Shown one piece after another: positions 27,091 through 37,272 of a stretch of 64,000 nt of DNA. This DNA comes from Piscinibacter sp. GTDB lineage: Bacteria > Pseudomonadota > Gammaproteobacteria > Burkholderiales > Burkholderiaceae_C. The notes under the pieces were generated by a model. It saw only the letters and a list, made by a program, of their open reading frames with translations, searched no databases and had not been told where the DNA came from. Location of the stretch: positions 35,046-99,045 of the forward strand of contig JAHBZL010000018.1 in assembly GCA_019635485.1 (NCBI GenBank), written 5' to 3'. Both the position numbers and the translations under genes were made by a program. Every line of letters begins with the position of its first letter. Position 1 is the stretch's first letter.

Positions 27091-27855
27091 TCAGCCGTAG
27101 AGGTTGGCCAGCCGGCCGATCCCGTCGATTTCCACCTCCACGTGCGTGCCCGGCTTCATCGGCAGGACGCCGATCGAGGTGCCGCAGAGGATGACATCGC
27201 CGGGTTCGAGCGTCATGTCCTGCGAGAGACGGGCGACCAGTTCGTGGGGCGGAAAGATCATGTCGGCCAGCGGGTAGTTCTGGCGCTCACGCTCGCCGAC
27301 GAAGGTGCGCACGCTGGCCGACGCGGGATCGAACTGCGTTTCGATCACCGGGCCGAGGACGCCGAAGCCGTCGAAGCCCTTGGCGCGGGTCCACTGCGGG
27401 AAGGACGGGTCGCACTGCAGCAGCTCGATCGCGGTGATGTCGTTCGCGCAGCTGTAGCCGAAGATGTGCGCGGCGGCTGCGTCCCGGCCGACGGCCTTGG
27501 CGCGCCGGCCGATCACGATCGCCAGTTCGCCCTCGTAGGCCACGCGGCCGACGCCGGGCGGCGGGGCCGCGATGGCCTGGCCATGGGCGGCCAGGCTGTT
27601 CGGGGTCTTGAGGAAGTAGAGGGGCTCGGCGGGCACCGCCCAGCCGTTCTTCGCGGCCGCGGCGTGGAAGTTGTTCCACAGCGCGATCATCTTGCCGGGG
27701 CGGCAAGGCGGCAGCCATTCGACGCCGTCGATCGCGATGCTCTGACCGGTGGCGCGGGGCTGCGCGAACAGGTCGCCTTCGTGCAGCTGCAGGCGGCCGT
27801 CGTCGAGCACGCCGAACATCTCCAGGCCGGCGTGCCGGCAGCGCATCCACTTCAT
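27091..27855 (-). CDS. Fumarylacetoacetate hydrolase (FAH) family protein
   Basis: 254 residues. The FAH fold signatures are YEGELAIVIGRRAK (about 105, metal-binding Glu), FGYSCANDITAIELLQCD (about 132), WTRAKGFDGFGVLGP and LEPGDVILCGTSIGVLPMKPG. Members hydrolyse or decarboxylate oxo acids such as 2-hydroxyhepta-dienedioate, or act on oxaloacetate or acylpyruvate. It converges with panE (3-bp gap). The exact substrate is unknown; the neighbours suggest an organic-acid pathway, but the opposite strand leaves this open. Confidence 0.85.
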   Translation of the reverse strand: MKWMRCRHAGLEMFGVLDDGRLQLHEGDLFAQPRATGQSIAIDGVEWLPPCRPGKMIALWNNFHAAAAKNGWAVPAEPLYFLKTPNSLAAHGQAIAAPPPGVGRVAYEGELAIVIGRRAKAVGRDAAAAHIFGYSCANDITAIELLQCDPSFPQWTRAKGFDGFGVLGPVIETQFDPASASVRTFVGERERQNYPLADMIFPPHELVARLSQDMTLEPGDVILCGTSIGVLPMKPGTHVEVEIDGIGRLANLYG

Positions 27856-27859
27856 GTCC

Positions 27860-28321
<462 letters not shown>

Positions 28322-28344
28322 CTCGGGGGATCGGCGAAAGAAGA

Positions 28345-28523
28345 GGTGTCCGCCACGAACCGGGAGCCGCATTCCTGAACCCAGGGGATTCAGGTGGGCG
28401 AGGTCAGCGGGGCTTCGGGTTCATCTGACGCGAGACGATCACACCTGCCGGGCGATGTTCCAAGCCCTTGCTCGTACGAGCATCGGTTCCAGGAAATATA
28501 GAACTCACGCGAACGCGACGGAC
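28345..28523 (-). ncRNA. ssrS: 6S RNA
   Basis: About 180 nt on the minus strand; both ends are estimated. The closing stem pairs GUCCGUC (28517-28523) with GGCGGAC (28348-28354). Near the 3' side a 9-bp hairpin CCUGAAUCC/GGGUUCAGG resembles the CCUUGAACC/GGUUCAAGG hairpin of E. coli 6S RNA, and GUUCUAUAUUUC near the 5' arm resembles the start of its central bubble. A -10 box TAGAAT lies at 28530-28535, seven bases before the 5' end. The location between zapA and an EVE gene is also typical. 6S RNA binds sigma-70 RNA polymerase and lowers its activity in stationary phase. Confidence 0.82.
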
Positions 28524-28565
28524 AAAACCATTCTACGCCGCACCCGCCGAACGCAGTGTGACGCT

Positions 28566-28874
28566 CTACAGCAATTGGCCGTCGGTCGCGAGGGTCTGGT
28601 CGATGCGCCGGATCAGGCCGTCCATGTCGACCGCGGCCGCGTCGTCGTCGGCGGCAGCCGGCTTCGGCGCCGGGGGGCGCTCGGCGAGGGCGAAGGCAAG
28701 GTTCAGCGCCGCGAGCACGGCGATGCGCTCGCGCGCCTTGACCTTGCCCGCGTCGCGGATGGCGCTCATTTCGCGGTCGACGTTGCCCACCGCCTCGAGC
28801 AGGGAATGCTCGCCGCCTTCCGGGCAGCCGAGGATGTAGCTCTGCCCCATGATGGTGACTTCGATCTGCTTCAC
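28566..28874 (-). CDS. zapA: Cell division protein ZapA
   Basis: 102 residues. ZapA binds FtsZ and bundles protofilaments at the division ring. The N-terminal fold is KQIEVTIMGQSYILGCPEGGEHSLLEAVGNVDREM and a helical region (ARERIAVLAALNLAFAL) follows, with a proline-rich linker before the end. It overlaps the upstream zapB-like gene by 4 bp. Confidence 0.92.
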   Translation of the reverse strand: MKQIEVTIMGQSYILGCPEGGEHSLLEAVGNVDREMSAIRDAGKVKARERIAVLAALNLAFALAERPPAPKPAAADDDAAAVDMDGLIRRIDQTLATDGQLL

Positions 28875-29089
28875 GAGGCGCTCCCGTCGCCGTCGCGGGC
28901 TTCGGCCGGCAGGCGCTCGAGCAGCGCATCGATGCGGCCGCGGGCGGCCGTCAGGCGCCCCCGCAGCAGGTCGCGCTCCTGGGTGACGGCCGCGAGCTGC
29001 TGCTGCAGCAGCGCGTTGGTGCGCTGCTGCTCCTGGTGCCGCAGCAGCAACCGTTCGACCCGGTCCGCAAGATCCTGGAGCTTGGACAT
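28871..29089 (-). CDS. ZapB-like coiled-coil protein upstream of zapA
   Basis: 72 residues, almost wholly coiled coil (KLQDLADRVERLLLRHQEQ, LLQQQLAAVTQERDLLRGRL). It belongs to the small family that precedes zapA in beta- and gammaproteobacteria and is taken to be a division-ring factor. The stop/start overlap with zapA (ATGA) supports joint translation. No catalytic residues expected. Confidence 0.8.
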   Translation of the reverse strand: MSKLQDLADRVERLLLRHQEQQRTNALLQQQLAAVTQERDLLRGRLTAARGRIDALLERLPAEARDGDGSAS

Positions 29090-29193
29090 GGCGCGCAAGT
29101 GGAAGGCGGTACGGGCATTGTAGGCGGCGGTCCAGAAACGGCCCGGCCGCAGGCCCTGGCGGACGTGCAGCGCGTCACGCGGCAGGCGGGCGT

Positions 29194-29799
29194 TCATGAC
29201 TTCCCGTCGACGTCCAGCGGCAGGGGCTGGGTCAGCAGGCGGTTCGGCGAGCTCGGCTCCCAGAGCGCCGCCGGCTCGGTGTCGATGGTCGCCGTGGCGG
29301 CGTGCAGCAGCGCGAGGCTGGCGCGCGAGCCGATCTGGCGCAGCAGCTGCACCTGGCGCTGGGTCCAGACGATCGGCGCGCCGGTCTGCTCGCAGCTGAA
29401 GATGCCGAACATCACGCCATTGACCGAAAAGCAGACATCGAGCACCGAGTGGATGTCCTGCGGCACCAGGTAGTCGTCCAGGAAGATTCGGGTGGTCGGG
29501 TGCGTGCGCGCCTCGGCGGCGATCACGCAGCCGTCGGCCAGCAGGGTGTCGAAGTACGGCCCGACCGCTGCATTCAGCATGTCGGACGCCGTGACCATGC
29601 CGCCGTAGCGGCGGTCGTGCATGGCCAGGCAGCGCAGTGCGCGCCCCTCGGCGGTGTCGATGAAGATCCAGACGCCCGCCCGGGTGCTGCCGATCTGGGT
29701 GGCCAGCGCCTCGGTGAACTCCTCGAGGAACCGTACCCGATCGACTTCGCCCCGGTCGAGGCGGCCACAGATTTCCTGGATGTCTCGCAAATCGGCCAT
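29194..29799 (-). CDS. GAF-domain protein
   Basis: 201 residues with one GAF-type sensor domain (about 25-170: IGSTRAGVWIFIDTAEGRALRCLAMHD, VLDVCFSVNGVMFGIFSCEQTG, WTQRQVQLLRQIGSRASLALLHA). No output domain is fused, so it may sense a ligand and act on a partner, or serve as a stand-alone regulator. It is 57 bp before nth in gene order but separate in function. ATG at 29799 begins the conserved part; a longer start at 29835 is possible. Confidence 0.75.
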   Translation of the reverse strand: MADLRDIQEICGRLDRGEVDRVRFLEEFTEALATQIGSTRAGVWIFIDTAEGRALRCLAMHDRRYGGMVTASDMLNAAVGPYFDTLLADGCVIAAEARTHPTTRIFLDDYLVPQDIHSVLDVCFSVNGVMFGIFSCEQTGAPIVWTQRQVQLLRQIGSRASLALLHAATATIDTEPAALWEPSSPNRLLTQPLPLDVDGKS

Positions 29800-29856
29800 C
29801 GGCCGATTCTCGGCAGGCGCCCGCCGGCGCGACACTGCAAACTCTTGCAGGTGTCC

Positions 29857-30492
29857 TCAGCCCCGGGAGGTGGGGCGGGAATCGCACCAGCGCGCCACGG
29901 CGCAGGCGGCACAGCGCGGCGCGCGCGCCAGGCAGATGTAACGGCCGTGCAGGATCAGCCAATGGTGGGCATCCACCAGGTAGGCGGGCGGCACCCGCTG
30001 CAGCAGGCGCTGCTCGACCTCCAACGGCGTCTTGCCGGGAGCCAGGCCGGTGCGGTTGGCGACGCGGAAGACGTGCGTGTCGACGGCGAGCGTCGGCTCC
30101 CCGAAAGCGACGTTCAGGACCACGTTGGCCGTCTTGCGACCGACGCCGGGCAGCGCTTCCAACGCGGCCCGGCTGCGCGGCACCTCGCCGCCATGCTGCT
30201 CGACCAGGATGCGGCAGGTCTCGTACAAATTGCGCGCCTTGTTGCGGTACAGGCCGATGGTGCGGATCGCCTCGGTCAGGGCCGGCAGGCCGAGCGCGAG
30301 CATGCGCTGCGGGGTGTTGGCGCGCGGGAACAGCCGCCGCGTGGCCTTGTTGACCCCGACGTCCGTCGCCTGCGCCGACAGCAGCACCGCGGCGAGCAGC
30401 TCGAACACGTTCGTGTACTCGAGTTCGCTGGCCGGCTGCGGATTGGCCGCCTTCAGGGTGGCGAAAAAGGGTTCGATGTCGCGCGGATCCAT
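29857..30492 (-). CDS. nth: Endonuclease III (DNA glycosylase/AP lyase)
   Basis: 211 residues, the usual length. It excises oxidised pyrimidines and cuts the abasic site. The helix-hairpin-helix is LPGVGRKTANVVL with the catalytic Lys, followed by VDTHVFRVANRTGL with the catalytic Asp. The C-terminal [4Fe-4S] ligands are spaced C-x6-C-x2-C-x5-C in CLARAPRCAACAVARWC. It lies 8 bp after rnfB, a pairing common in proteobacteria. Confidence 0.96.
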   Translation of the reverse strand: MDPRDIEPFFATLKAANPQPASELEYTNVFELLAAVLLSAQATDVGVNKATRRLFPRANTPQRMLALGLPALTEAIRTIGLYRNKARNLYETCRILVEQHGGEVPRSRAALEALPGVGRKTANVVLNVAFGEPTLAVDTHVFRVANRTGLAPGKTPLEVEQRLLQRVPPAYLVDAHHWLILHGRYICLARAPRCAACAVARWCDSRPTSRG

Positions 30493-30500
30493 CGGGGTCC

Positions 30501-31160
30501 TCAGCCGCTGCGGCGTGCGCGGGCCCGGGCGAGCGCAGCCTCGATGACCGCACGCTTGCGTTCGACGGCGGCGGGGTCGGTCAGGCGGGTCTGGTTCGCC
30601 AGGTCGGCGAGTTTGGCCTGCGCCTTGGCCGCCAGCCGAGCCTCGTTCTCGCGGGCGTCGCGCTCAACGCGCAGCCGGTGGAACGCGTAGCGCTCGCGCG
30701 CCTGCTCTGCCTGTGGCGCCGACCAGGCGTCCCAGGCACTGCGCTGCGGCTCCGGCGTGACCAACTCGATGCAGTCGACCGGGCAGGCCGGCAGGCAAAG
30801 TTCACAGCCGGTGCACTGGTCCGCGACCACCGTGTGCATCACTTTCGGGGCGCCGACGATGCAATCGACCGGGCAAGCCTTGATGCACAGCGTGCAACCG
30901 ATGCACCAGGTTTCGTCGATGCGCGCCAGGCGCAGCGGTCCTTCGCTGCCGCAAGCCGGGTCGAGCGGCAGCCGCGGCCGGCCGGTGAGGGCGGCGAGCC
31001 GGGCGATGCCTTCGTCGCCGCCCGGCGGGCAGCGGTTGATCGCCGCCTGGCCCTCGGCGACCGAGCGGGCATAGGCCGCGCAGTCGGGATAGCCGCACCG
31101 CGTGCACTGCGTCTGCGGCAGGGCGGCGTCGATGCGCTGGGCGAGGGCCTCGGTCGTCAC
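30501..31160 (-). CDS. rnfB: Electron transport complex protein RnfB/RsxB
   Basis: 219 residues from a GTG at 31160. An Fe-S domain at the N-terminus ([18 protein letters not shown]) precedes two ferredoxin-type [4Fe-4S] motifs, [16 protein letters not shown] and [16 protein letters not shown], and an Ala/Arg-rich helical tail. Full RnfB usually has an N-terminal membrane helix, which is absent here, and no other rnf gene is adjacent. In betaproteobacteria this stand-alone form is always near nth; electron donor function is assumed. The start is uncertain because the frame stays open upstream into phaZ. Confidence 0.85.
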   Translation of the reverse strand: MTTEALAQRIDAALPQTQCTRCGYPDCAAYARSVAEGQAAINRCPPGGDEGIARLAALTGRPRLPLDPACGSEGPLRLARIDETWCIGCTLCIKACPVDCIVGAPKVMHTVVADQCTGCELCLPACPVDCIELVTPEPQRSAWDAWSAPQAEQARERYAFHRLRVERDARENEARLAAKAQAKLADLANQTRLTDPAAVERKRAVIEAALARARARRSG

Positions 31161-31167
31161 CGAGAGA

Positions 31168-32475
31168 TCATCGACTTGCGGAGCGACGCCGGCTGGCCTT
31201 GCGCGCTGGGGCGGGACGGGCGCCGGCGGGGCCCTCGTCCTGGTGCGACGCAATGAAATCGCGCACGATCGGGTAGACCTTCTCGCGCCAGCGGCGCCCC
31301 GAAAAGATGCCGTAGTGCCCGGCGCCGATCACGTCGTAGTGGAACTGGCGCGCCTTCGGGATGCCGGTGCACAGCTCGTGCGCGGCCCGCGTCTGACCGG
31401 CGCCGGAGATGTCGTCGAGTTCGCCTTCAACGGTCAGCAGCGCGCTGCCGGTGATGTCCTGCGGGCGCACCAGCCGGCCCTCGACCTGCCAGGTGCCGTT
31501 GACCAGCGCGAACTCCTGGAACACCGTCCGGATGGTGTCGAGATAGTACTCGGCCGGCATGTCCAGCACCGCGTTGTACTCGTCGTAGAACTCGCGGTGC
31601 GAATCGGCGCTGTCGTCGTCGCCGCGCACCAGATCGAGGAAGTAATCGTAGTGCGAGCTCAGGTGCCGGTCGGGGTTCATCGCGACGAACCCGCTGTGCT
31701 GCAGGAAGCCTGGGTAGACGCGTCGGCCGGCACCGGGGTAGTTGACGGGCACGCGGTAGATGACGTTGTGCTCGAACCACTGGTGGCTCTTGTTCATCGC
31801 CAGGTTGTTGACCGCGGTCGGACTCCTGCGCGCGTCGATCGGGCCGCCCATCATCGTCAGCGTGCGCGGCGTGGCCTCTCCGGCACTGGCCATCAGCGAG
31901 ACGGCGGCGAGCACCGGCACGGTCGGCTGGCACACCGAGATGACGTTCACGTCTGCGCCGATGTGCCGGATGAACTCCTGCACGTAGGCCACGTAGTCGT
32001 CCAGGTGGAACGGGCCCGCTTCGACCGGCACCATGCGCGCATCGGTCCAGTCGGTGATGAACACCTTGTGCTCGCGCAGCAGCGCACGCACGGTGTCGCG
32101 CAGCAGGGTCGCGTGGTGGCCGGACAGCGGGGCGACCACGAGCACCGTCGGCTGGTCCTTCAGCCTGGCCAGCGCCTCCAGATCGTCGCTGAAGCGCTTG
32201 AAGCGCAGCAGGCGGCAGAAGGGCTTGTCGAGCGCGACCTGCTGCTGCACGGCGACGTCCACGCCACCGACGTTGACCGACGTGATGTCGAACTCGGGCT
32301 TCTCGTACTCCTTCGAGAGGCGGTGCATCAGGTCCAGGCCGGCGGACACCCGATCGGCCATCGGGGTGTGCGCGAACGGCGACAGCGGGTGGCTGTACAG
32401 CTTGGACGACGCGCTGGCGAACTCGGCGAACGGGCTCAGCAACGCGCGTTGGGTCTCATACAACTGATACAGCAT
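31168..32475 (-). CDS. phaZ: Intracellular polyhydroxybutyrate depolymerase
   Basis: 435 residues of the PhaZ1/PhaZa type that mobilises stored PHB granules in the cytoplasm. The nucleophile is the Cys in ISVCQPTVP (lipase-box-like, about 180), with the later Asp and His in the alpha/beta-hydrolase order; [25 protein letters not shown] holds the catalytic His. The N-terminus [20 protein letters not shown] is diagnostic of this class. The tail is Lys/Arg-rich, which may help granule or DNA contact. It implies the organism stores PHB. Confidence 0.94.
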   Translation of the reverse strand: MLYQLYETQRALLSPFAEFASASSKLYSHPLSPFAHTPMADRVSAGLDLMHRLSKEYEKPEFDITSVNVGGVDVAVQQQVALDKPFCRLLRFKRFSDDLEALARLKDQPTVLVVAPLSGHHATLLRDTVRALLREHKVFITDWTDARMVPVEAGPFHLDDYVAYVQEFIRHIGADVNVISVCQPTVPVLAAVSLMASAGEATPRTLTMMGGPIDARRSPTAVNNLAMNKSHQWFEHNVIYRVPVNYPGAGRRVYPGFLQHSGFVAMNPDRHLSSHYDYFLDLVRGDDDSADSHREFYDEYNAVLDMPAEYYLDTIRTVFQEFALVNGTWQVEGRLVRPQDITGSALLTVEGELDDISGAGQTRAAHELCTGIPKARQFHYDVIGAGHYGIFSGRRWREKVYPIVRDFIASHQDEGPAGARPAPARKASRRRSASR

Positions 32476-32566
32476 CGTGATTTCTCGTTGGTGCGTCGCA
32501 GCATTCTAGGAAGATTGCTTGCGACATGCTGTCGCCCGCGCCCGGAGGAAACCCGCAACAGGCACG

Positions 32567-32588
32567 AAAAAGGGGCGCTTCGCGCCCC
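32567..32588 (-). terminator. Intrinsic terminator after tyrB
   Basis: On the minus strand a 7-bp GGGGCGC/GCGCCCC stem with GAA loop is followed by five T. It lies 31 bp past the tyrB stop and separates it from phaZ. Confidence 0.85.
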
Positions 32589-32618
32589 TTCCTGTGTCAC
32601 CCGCGGGACAAGGCCCCG

Positions 32619-33818
32619 TCAGGACACCTTCGCGATCGAGGCGACGACATGATCGATGTTGCCGCTGTTCAGTGCCGCGACGCAGATGCGGCCCGAGTCG
32701 ACACCATAGACGCCGAACTCGCTGCGCAGTCGCTGCATCTGCTCCTTGCCGAGGCCCGAGTAGCTGAACATGCCCTTCTGCCGGGTGATGAAGCTCAGGT
32801 CCTGCTTCAGCCCCGCGGCCGCGAGCCGGTCCTGCAGCACCTGGCGCATCTGCTTGATGCGCACGCGCATCTCGGCCAGTTCCTGCTCCCACATCGCCCG
32901 CAGCGCGGGGGTCGTCAACACCAGCGCGACGACCTGCGCGCCGTGCGTCGGCGGGTTGGAGTAGTTGGTGCGGATCACGCGCTTGAGCTGGCTGAGCACG
33001 CGATCGGCCTCGTCCTTCGACTCGCAGACCACGCTCAGCGCGCCGACGCGCTCGCCGTACAGCGAGAAGCTCTTCGAGAAGCTGGTGGCGACGAAGAAGT
33101 CGACGCCCGATGCAACGAACTGCCCGATCACCGCGCCGTCCTCGGCGATGCCTTCACCGAATCCCTGGTAGGCCATGTCGAGGAAGGCCACGAGGCCACG
33201 TGCCTTGACGGCGGCGACGACCTGTGACCACTGGTCCGGCGTGATGTCGTAGCCGGTCGGGTTGTGGCAGCAGGCGTGCAGCACGACGATCGTGCCGGCC
33301 GCCGCGGCGTTCAGCGCCGCCAGCATCCCGTCGAAGTCGACCCCCTTGCGGGCCGCGTCGTAGTACGGATAGCTCTTCACCGGAAAGCCGGCGCCCTCGA
33401 ACAGCGCGCGGTGGTTCTCCCAGCTGGGGTCGCTGATGAGCACGGTCGCCGCTGGGCTCACCCGCTTCAGGAAGTCGGCCCCGAGCTTCAGCCCGCCGGT
33501 GCCGCCCAGCGCCTGCACCGTGGCGACGCGGCCCGCCTTCAGCACCGCGCTGTCGGCGCCGAACACCAGTCCCTGCACCGCCTTGTCGTACGCGGCGATG
33601 CCGTCGATCGGCAGGTAGCCGCGCGCCTTGGGAGCTTCCATCATCAGCTTCTCGGCCTCCTGCACGCAGCGCAGCAGCGGCAGCTTGCCCTTGTCGTCGT
33701 AGTAGACCCCGACGCCGAGGTTGACCTTCGCCGGGTTCGGGTCGGCCGCGAACTGCTCGTTCAGGCCGAGGATCGGGTCGCGCGGGGCCAGCTCGACGCC
33801 GGCGAAGAGGGAAGACAT
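32619..33818 (-). CDS. tyrB: Aromatic amino acid aminotransferase
   Basis: 399 residues, class I PLP aminotransferase (AspC/TyrB type). It interconverts phenylalanine, tyrosine and their 2-oxo acids, and often aspartate. Motifs: [11 protein letters not shown] (about 33), [12 protein letters not shown] (about 190), [21 protein letters not shown] with the PLP-binding Lys (about 250), and the substrate Arg in SGRICVAAL near the C-terminus. It is divergent from uvrB and ends in a strong terminator. AspC and TyrB cannot be separated reliably by eye. Confidence 0.9.
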   Translation of the reverse strand: MSSLFAGVELAPRDPILGLNEQFAADPNPAKVNLGVGVYYDDKGKLPLLRCVQEAEKLMMEAPKARGYLPIDGIAAYDKAVQGLVFGADSAVLKAGRVATVQALGGTGGLKLGADFLKRVSPAATVLISDPSWENHRALFEGAGFPVKSYPYYDAARKGVDFDGMLAALNAAAAGTIVVLHACCHNPTGYDITPDQWSQVVAAVKARGLVAFLDMAYQGFGEGIAEDGAVIGQFVASGVDFFVATSFSKSFSLYGERVGALSVVCESKDEADRVLSQLKRVIRTNYSNPPTHGAQVVALVLTTPALRAMWEQELAEMRVRIKQMRQVLQDRLAAAGLKQDLSFITRQKGMFSYSGLGKEQMQRLRSEFGVYGVDSGRICVAALNSGNIDHVVASIAKVS

Positions 33819-33918
33819 GCGTCAGTCCTTGTCAGTGGAGCAGGGAAGCGTTTTCCGTTACGCTGGACGATTGCCTTGCCCTCGGGCGAGGCGGGTTAAC
33901 CCGGAGATTTTATCCGCC

Positions 33919-36051
33919 ATGGCCGTGACCACCGACGCCAGCGCCGCCGGTACGCAGCAGACGCCCGAGGACACCCCGCCCGGCGAGTTCGTCAGCTTCC
34001 CGGACTCGCCGTTCCAGCTCTTCCAGCCGTATCCGCCGGCGGGCGATCAGCCCTCTGCGATCGCCGCGCTCGTCGAAGGCATCCAGGACGGCCTGAGCTA
34101 CCAGACGCTGCTGGGCGTCACCGGCTCGGGAAAGACCTTCACGATGGCCAACGTGATCGCGCAGCTGGGCCGGCCGGCGATCGTGTTCGCGCCGAACAAG
34201 ACGCTGGCCGCGCAGCTGTACAGCGAGTTCCGCGAGTTCTTTCCGAAGAACGCCGTCGAGTACTTCGTCAGCTACTACGACTACTACCAGCCCGAGGCCT
34301 ACGTGCCGCAGCGCGACCTGTTCATCGAGAAGGACAGCTCGATCAACGAGCACATCGAGCAGATGCGGCTGTCGGCCACCAAGAGCCTGCTCGAGCGGCG
34401 CGACGTGATCATCGTCGCCAGCGTCAGCGCGATCTACGGTATCGGCAACCCGGCCGACTACCACCAGATGGTGATGACGCTGCGTGTCGGCGACAAGCTC
34501 GGGCAGCGCGACGTGATTGCGCACCTGATCCGGATGCAGTACCAGCGCAACGAGACCGACTTCAGCCGCGGCACCTTCCGCGTGCGCGGCGACACGATCG
34601 ACGTGTTCCCGGCCGAGCACTCCGAGTTAGCGATCCGCATCGAGCTGTTCGACGACGAGGTCGAGTCGCTGCAGTTGTTCGACCCGCTGACCGGCCGCAT
34701 CCGCCAGAAGATCCCGCGCTTCACCGTCTACCCGTCGAGCCACTACGTGACGCCGCGCGAGCGTGTGCTGGCCGCGATCGAGACGATCAAGGCGGAGCTG
34801 CGCGAACGCCTGGACGAACTGGTCAAGGCAGGCAAGCTGGTCGAGGCACAGCGCCTCGAGCAGCGCACGCGCTTCGACCTGGAGATGCTGCAGGAGGTCG
34901 GCCACTGCAAGGGCATCGAGAACTACACGCGCCATCTTTCCGGCGCCGCGCCGGGCGAGCCTCCGCCCACGCTGGTGGACTACCTGCCGGCCGATTCGCT
35001 GATGTTCCTCGACGAGAGCCACGTGCTGATCGGCCAGCTCGGCGGCATGTTCAACGGCGACCGGGCGCGCAAGACGGTGCTGGTCGAGTACGGCTTCCGC
35101 CTGCCCAGCGCGCTGGACAACCGGCCGCTGAAGTTCGAGGAGTTCGAGAAGAAGATGCGCCAGGCGGTGTTCGTCTCGGCGACGCCGGCAGACTACGAGA
35201 AGACCCATGCCGGCCAAGTCGTCGAGCAGCTCGTGCGCCCGACCGGCCTGGTCGACCCCGAGGTCGAGGTCCGGCCGGCCGGCCGCCAGGTCGACGACGT
35301 GCTGCAGGAGATCCGCCAGCGCGTCGAGATCAACGAGCGGGTGCTGATCACCACGCTGACCAAGCGAATGGCCGAGCAGCTGACCGACTACCTGAGCGAC
35401 AACGGCGTCAAGGTGCGCTACCTGCACAGCGATGTCGACAACCTGGAGCGCGTCGAGATCCTGCGCGACCTGCGCCTCGGCACGTTCGACGTGCTGGTGG
35501 GCATCAACCTGCTGCGCGAGGGGCTGGACATCCCGGAGGTGTCGCTGGTGGCGATCCTGGACGCCGACAAGGAAGGTTTCCTGCGCGCCGAACGCAGCCT
35601 GGTGCAGACGATTGGCCGCGCGGCGCGCAACCTGAACGGCCGTGCGATCCTGTACGCGGACAAGATCACCGATTCGATGCGCCGGGCGATCGACGAGACC
35701 GAGCGGCGGCGTGCCCGGCAGCTGGCCTTCAATGCCGAACACGGCATCGTGGCGCGCAGCGTGAGCAAGAAGGTCAAGGAACTGATCGACGGCGTCTACA
35801 GCGAGAAGAACGCGAAGGATGATCTGAAGGCTGCCACCGCGGCGGCCGCGATCGAGGCGCTGTCCGAGAAGGACCTCGGCAAGCGCATCAAGCAGCTCGA
35901 GAAGCAGATGCTCGACCACGCGCGCAACCTCGAGTTCGAGAAGGCCGCACGCATCCGCGACCAGCTGGCGCAGTTGCGCGAGCAGGCCTTCGGGGCGGCG
36001 ACCCATGACAGCAACGTCGTGCCGATCGCGCCCGGGAAGGCCGGCGCATGA
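33919..36051 (+). CDS. uvrB: Excinuclease ABC subunit B
   Basis: 710 residues. UvrB verifies DNA damage and loads UvrC in nucleotide excision repair. Walker A is [10 protein letters not shown] (about 67), the beta-hairpin is [12 protein letters not shown], helicase motifs include FLDESH and [14 protein letters not shown], and [24 protein letters not shown] and QTIGRAARN follow. The C-terminal UvrC-binding UVR motif is [20 protein letters not shown]. The start ATG gives an extended N-terminus of about 30 residues before the usual SPFQL segment. I see no LexA box upstream. Confidence 0.97.
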   Translation: MAVTTDASAAGTQQTPEDTPPGEFVSFPDSPFQLFQPYPPAGDQPSAIAALVEGIQDGLSYQTLLGVTGSGKTFTMANVIAQLGRPAIVFAPNKTLAAQLYSEFREFFPKNAVEYFVSYYDYYQPEAYVPQRDLFIEKDSSINEHIEQMRLSATKSLLERRDVIIVASVSAIYGIGNPADYHQMVMTLRVGDKLGQRDVIAHLIRMQYQRNETDFSRGTFRVRGDTIDVFPAEHSELAIRIELFDDEVESLQLFDPLTGRIRQKIPRFTVYPSSHYVTPRERVLAAIETIKAELRERLDELVKAGKLVEAQRLEQRTRFDLEMLQEVGHCKGIENYTRHLSGAAPGEPPPTLVDYLPADSLMFLDESHVLIGQLGGMFNGDRARKTVLVEYGFRLPSALDNRPLKFEEFEKKMRQAVFVSATPADYEKTHAGQVVEQLVRPTGLVDPEVEVRPAGRQVDDVLQEIRQRVEINERVLITTLTKRMAEQLTDYLSDNGVKVRYLHSDVDNLERVEILRDLRLGTFDVLVGINLLREGLDIPEVSLVAILDADKEGFLRAERSLVQTIGRAARNLNGRAILYADKITDSMRRAIDETERRRARQLAFNAEHGIVARSVSKKVKELIDGVYSEKNAKDDLKAATAAAAIEALSEKDLGKRIKQLEKQMLDHARNLEFEKAARIRDQLAQLREQAFGAATHDSNVVPIAPGKAGA

Positions 36052-36530
36052 CGGTCCGCCGCGTGCTGATGGTGTGCATGGGCAACATCTGCCGATCGCC
36101 GACCGCCGAGGCGGTGCTGCGGCACAAGTTGGAGGCGACCGGCCTGGGGTCCCGCGTGAGCGTCGATTCGGCGGGCACCCACGCCGAATGGCATGACGGC
36201 GAGGCGCCGGACCACCGGGCACAGGCGCACGCCGCCCGGCGCGGCTACGATCTGTCCGCGCTGCGCGCCCGCCGCCTGGTCGAGTCCGATTTCGAGATTT
36301 TCGATCTGATCCTGGCGATGGATGAGGACAACCTCGCCGAGCTCCGGGATCGGTGCCCCACAGTGGTGCATCACAAGCTGGGCCGCCTGACGGCTCACTG
36401 CCGCCTGCGAGTTGCCGACGCCGTCCCTGATCCGTATTACGGCGGCGCGGCCGGCTTCGAGGAAGTGCTCGACCTGGTCGAGGATGCCTGCGATGGCCTG
36501 GTCCAAATGCTGCAGCGCGAAAATTCGTGA
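36048..36530 (+). CDS. Low-molecular-weight protein-tyrosine phosphatase
   Basis: 160 residues. The P-loop [14 protein letters not shown] (C-x5-R) is at residues 10-23 and the general-acid motif is [12 protein letters not shown] near 127. Members remove phosphate from tyrosine kinases for exopolysaccharide synthesis or from other targets; no kinase or polysaccharide gene is nearby. The ATG overlaps the uvrB stop (ATGA), so it is translated with uvrB. Confidence 0.92.
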   Translation: MTVRRVLMVCMGNICRSPTAEAVLRHKLEATGLGSRVSVDSAGTHAEWHDGEAPDHRAQAHAARRGYDLSALRARRLVESDFEIFDLILAMDEDNLAELRDRCPTVVHHKLGRLTAHCRLRVADAVPDPYYGGAAGFEEVLDLVEDACDGLVQMLQRENS

Positions 36531-36558
36531 CGCGAGCAGGGGAACTTCGGGCCGCAAT

Positions 36559-36606
36559 GTCGACCAAATCAGTCGGCTTCCGTTATACTCGACAAAACCA
36601 GTCGGG
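36559..36606 (+). promoter_or_regulatory. isc promoter with two Type-1 IscR sites
   Basis: Site 1 at 36559-36577 (GTCGACCAAATCAGTCGGC) and site 2 at 36589-36606 (CTCGACAAAACCAGTCGG) both fit the CGAC-N7-GTCGG Type-1 IscR pattern. They flank a -10 box TATACT at 36584-36589; site 1 lies over the -35 region and site 2 at the start of transcription. This predicts autorepression by [2Fe-2S] IscR. The leader to iscR is about 110 nt. Confidence 0.8.
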
Positions 36607-36707
36607 GAATCCCTAGTCCAGCGTCGTGTGACCTGGCTCGGGTGGCGGGGCCGGCGACGACCCTTTTGACCCGATCATTGCCGGTTCCCCGGCGACAGGA
36701 GATTGAG

Positions 36708-37241
36708 ATGCGATTGACCACCAAAGGCCGCTTTGCCGTGACCGCGATGATCGACCTGGCGCTGCGCGAGCACGCCGGGCCGGTTGCGCTGGCCGCGATC
36801 AGTGCCCGGCAGCAGATCTCGCTGTCCTACCTCGAGCAGCTGTTCGGCAAGCTGCGCCGGCACGAGCTCGTCGAGAGCACGCGCGGCCCGGGCGGTGGCT
36901 ACTCGCTCGGCCGCAAGGCCGAGGAGATCACCGTGGCGGACATCATCGTCGCGGTGGACGAGCCGATCGACGCGACCGGCTGTGCCGGCAAGGAAAACTG
37001 CATGGGCGACGACTCCGGGCGCTGCATGACGCATGACCTGTGGGCGAGCCTGAACGCCAAGATGATCGAGTTCCTCGATTCGGTGTCGCTGAAGAAGCTG
37101 GTCGACGAGCAGATCGCCAAGGGTGTCTCGATCGAGGAAGCGCCGGTCAAGCGCGCGATCTCGTCGCAGCCGGTGGTCAAGCCGATCAAGGTGACCGCGC
37201 CGAACTCGGTGTTCGCACTGGGCAGTGCATTGAGCAAGTGA
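36708..37241 (+). CDS. iscR: Iron-sulfur cluster regulator IscR
   Basis: 177 residues, Rrf2 family. The winged helix runs from [19 protein letters not shown] to SRGPGG-like [13 protein letters not shown]. The cluster ligands are C-x5-C-x5-C followed by His in [21 protein letters not shown] (about 92-107). It heads the isc operon and should repress it through the two sites in 36559-36606. Start at 36708 has AGGAGA upstream; the longer reading from 36642 covers the leader. Confidence 0.96.
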   Translation: MRLTTKGRFAVTAMIDLALREHAGPVALAAISARQQISLSYLEQLFGKLRRHELVESTRGPGGGYSLGRKAEEITVADIIVAVDEPIDATGCAGKENCMGDDSGRCMTHDLWASLNAKMIEFLDSVSLKKLVDEQIAKGVSIEEAPVKRAISSQPVVKPIKVTAPNSVFALGSALSK

Positions 37242-37272
37242 GACCCGCAGGCCGATCCGATCCCGCCGCCCC

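Noticed and set aside
33892-33903. Palindrome CGGGTTAACCCG between tyrB and uvrB
   Set aside because: A 12-bp palindrome at a promoter could be an operator, but I know no regulator with this site, it does not match a LexA box, and there is only one copy.
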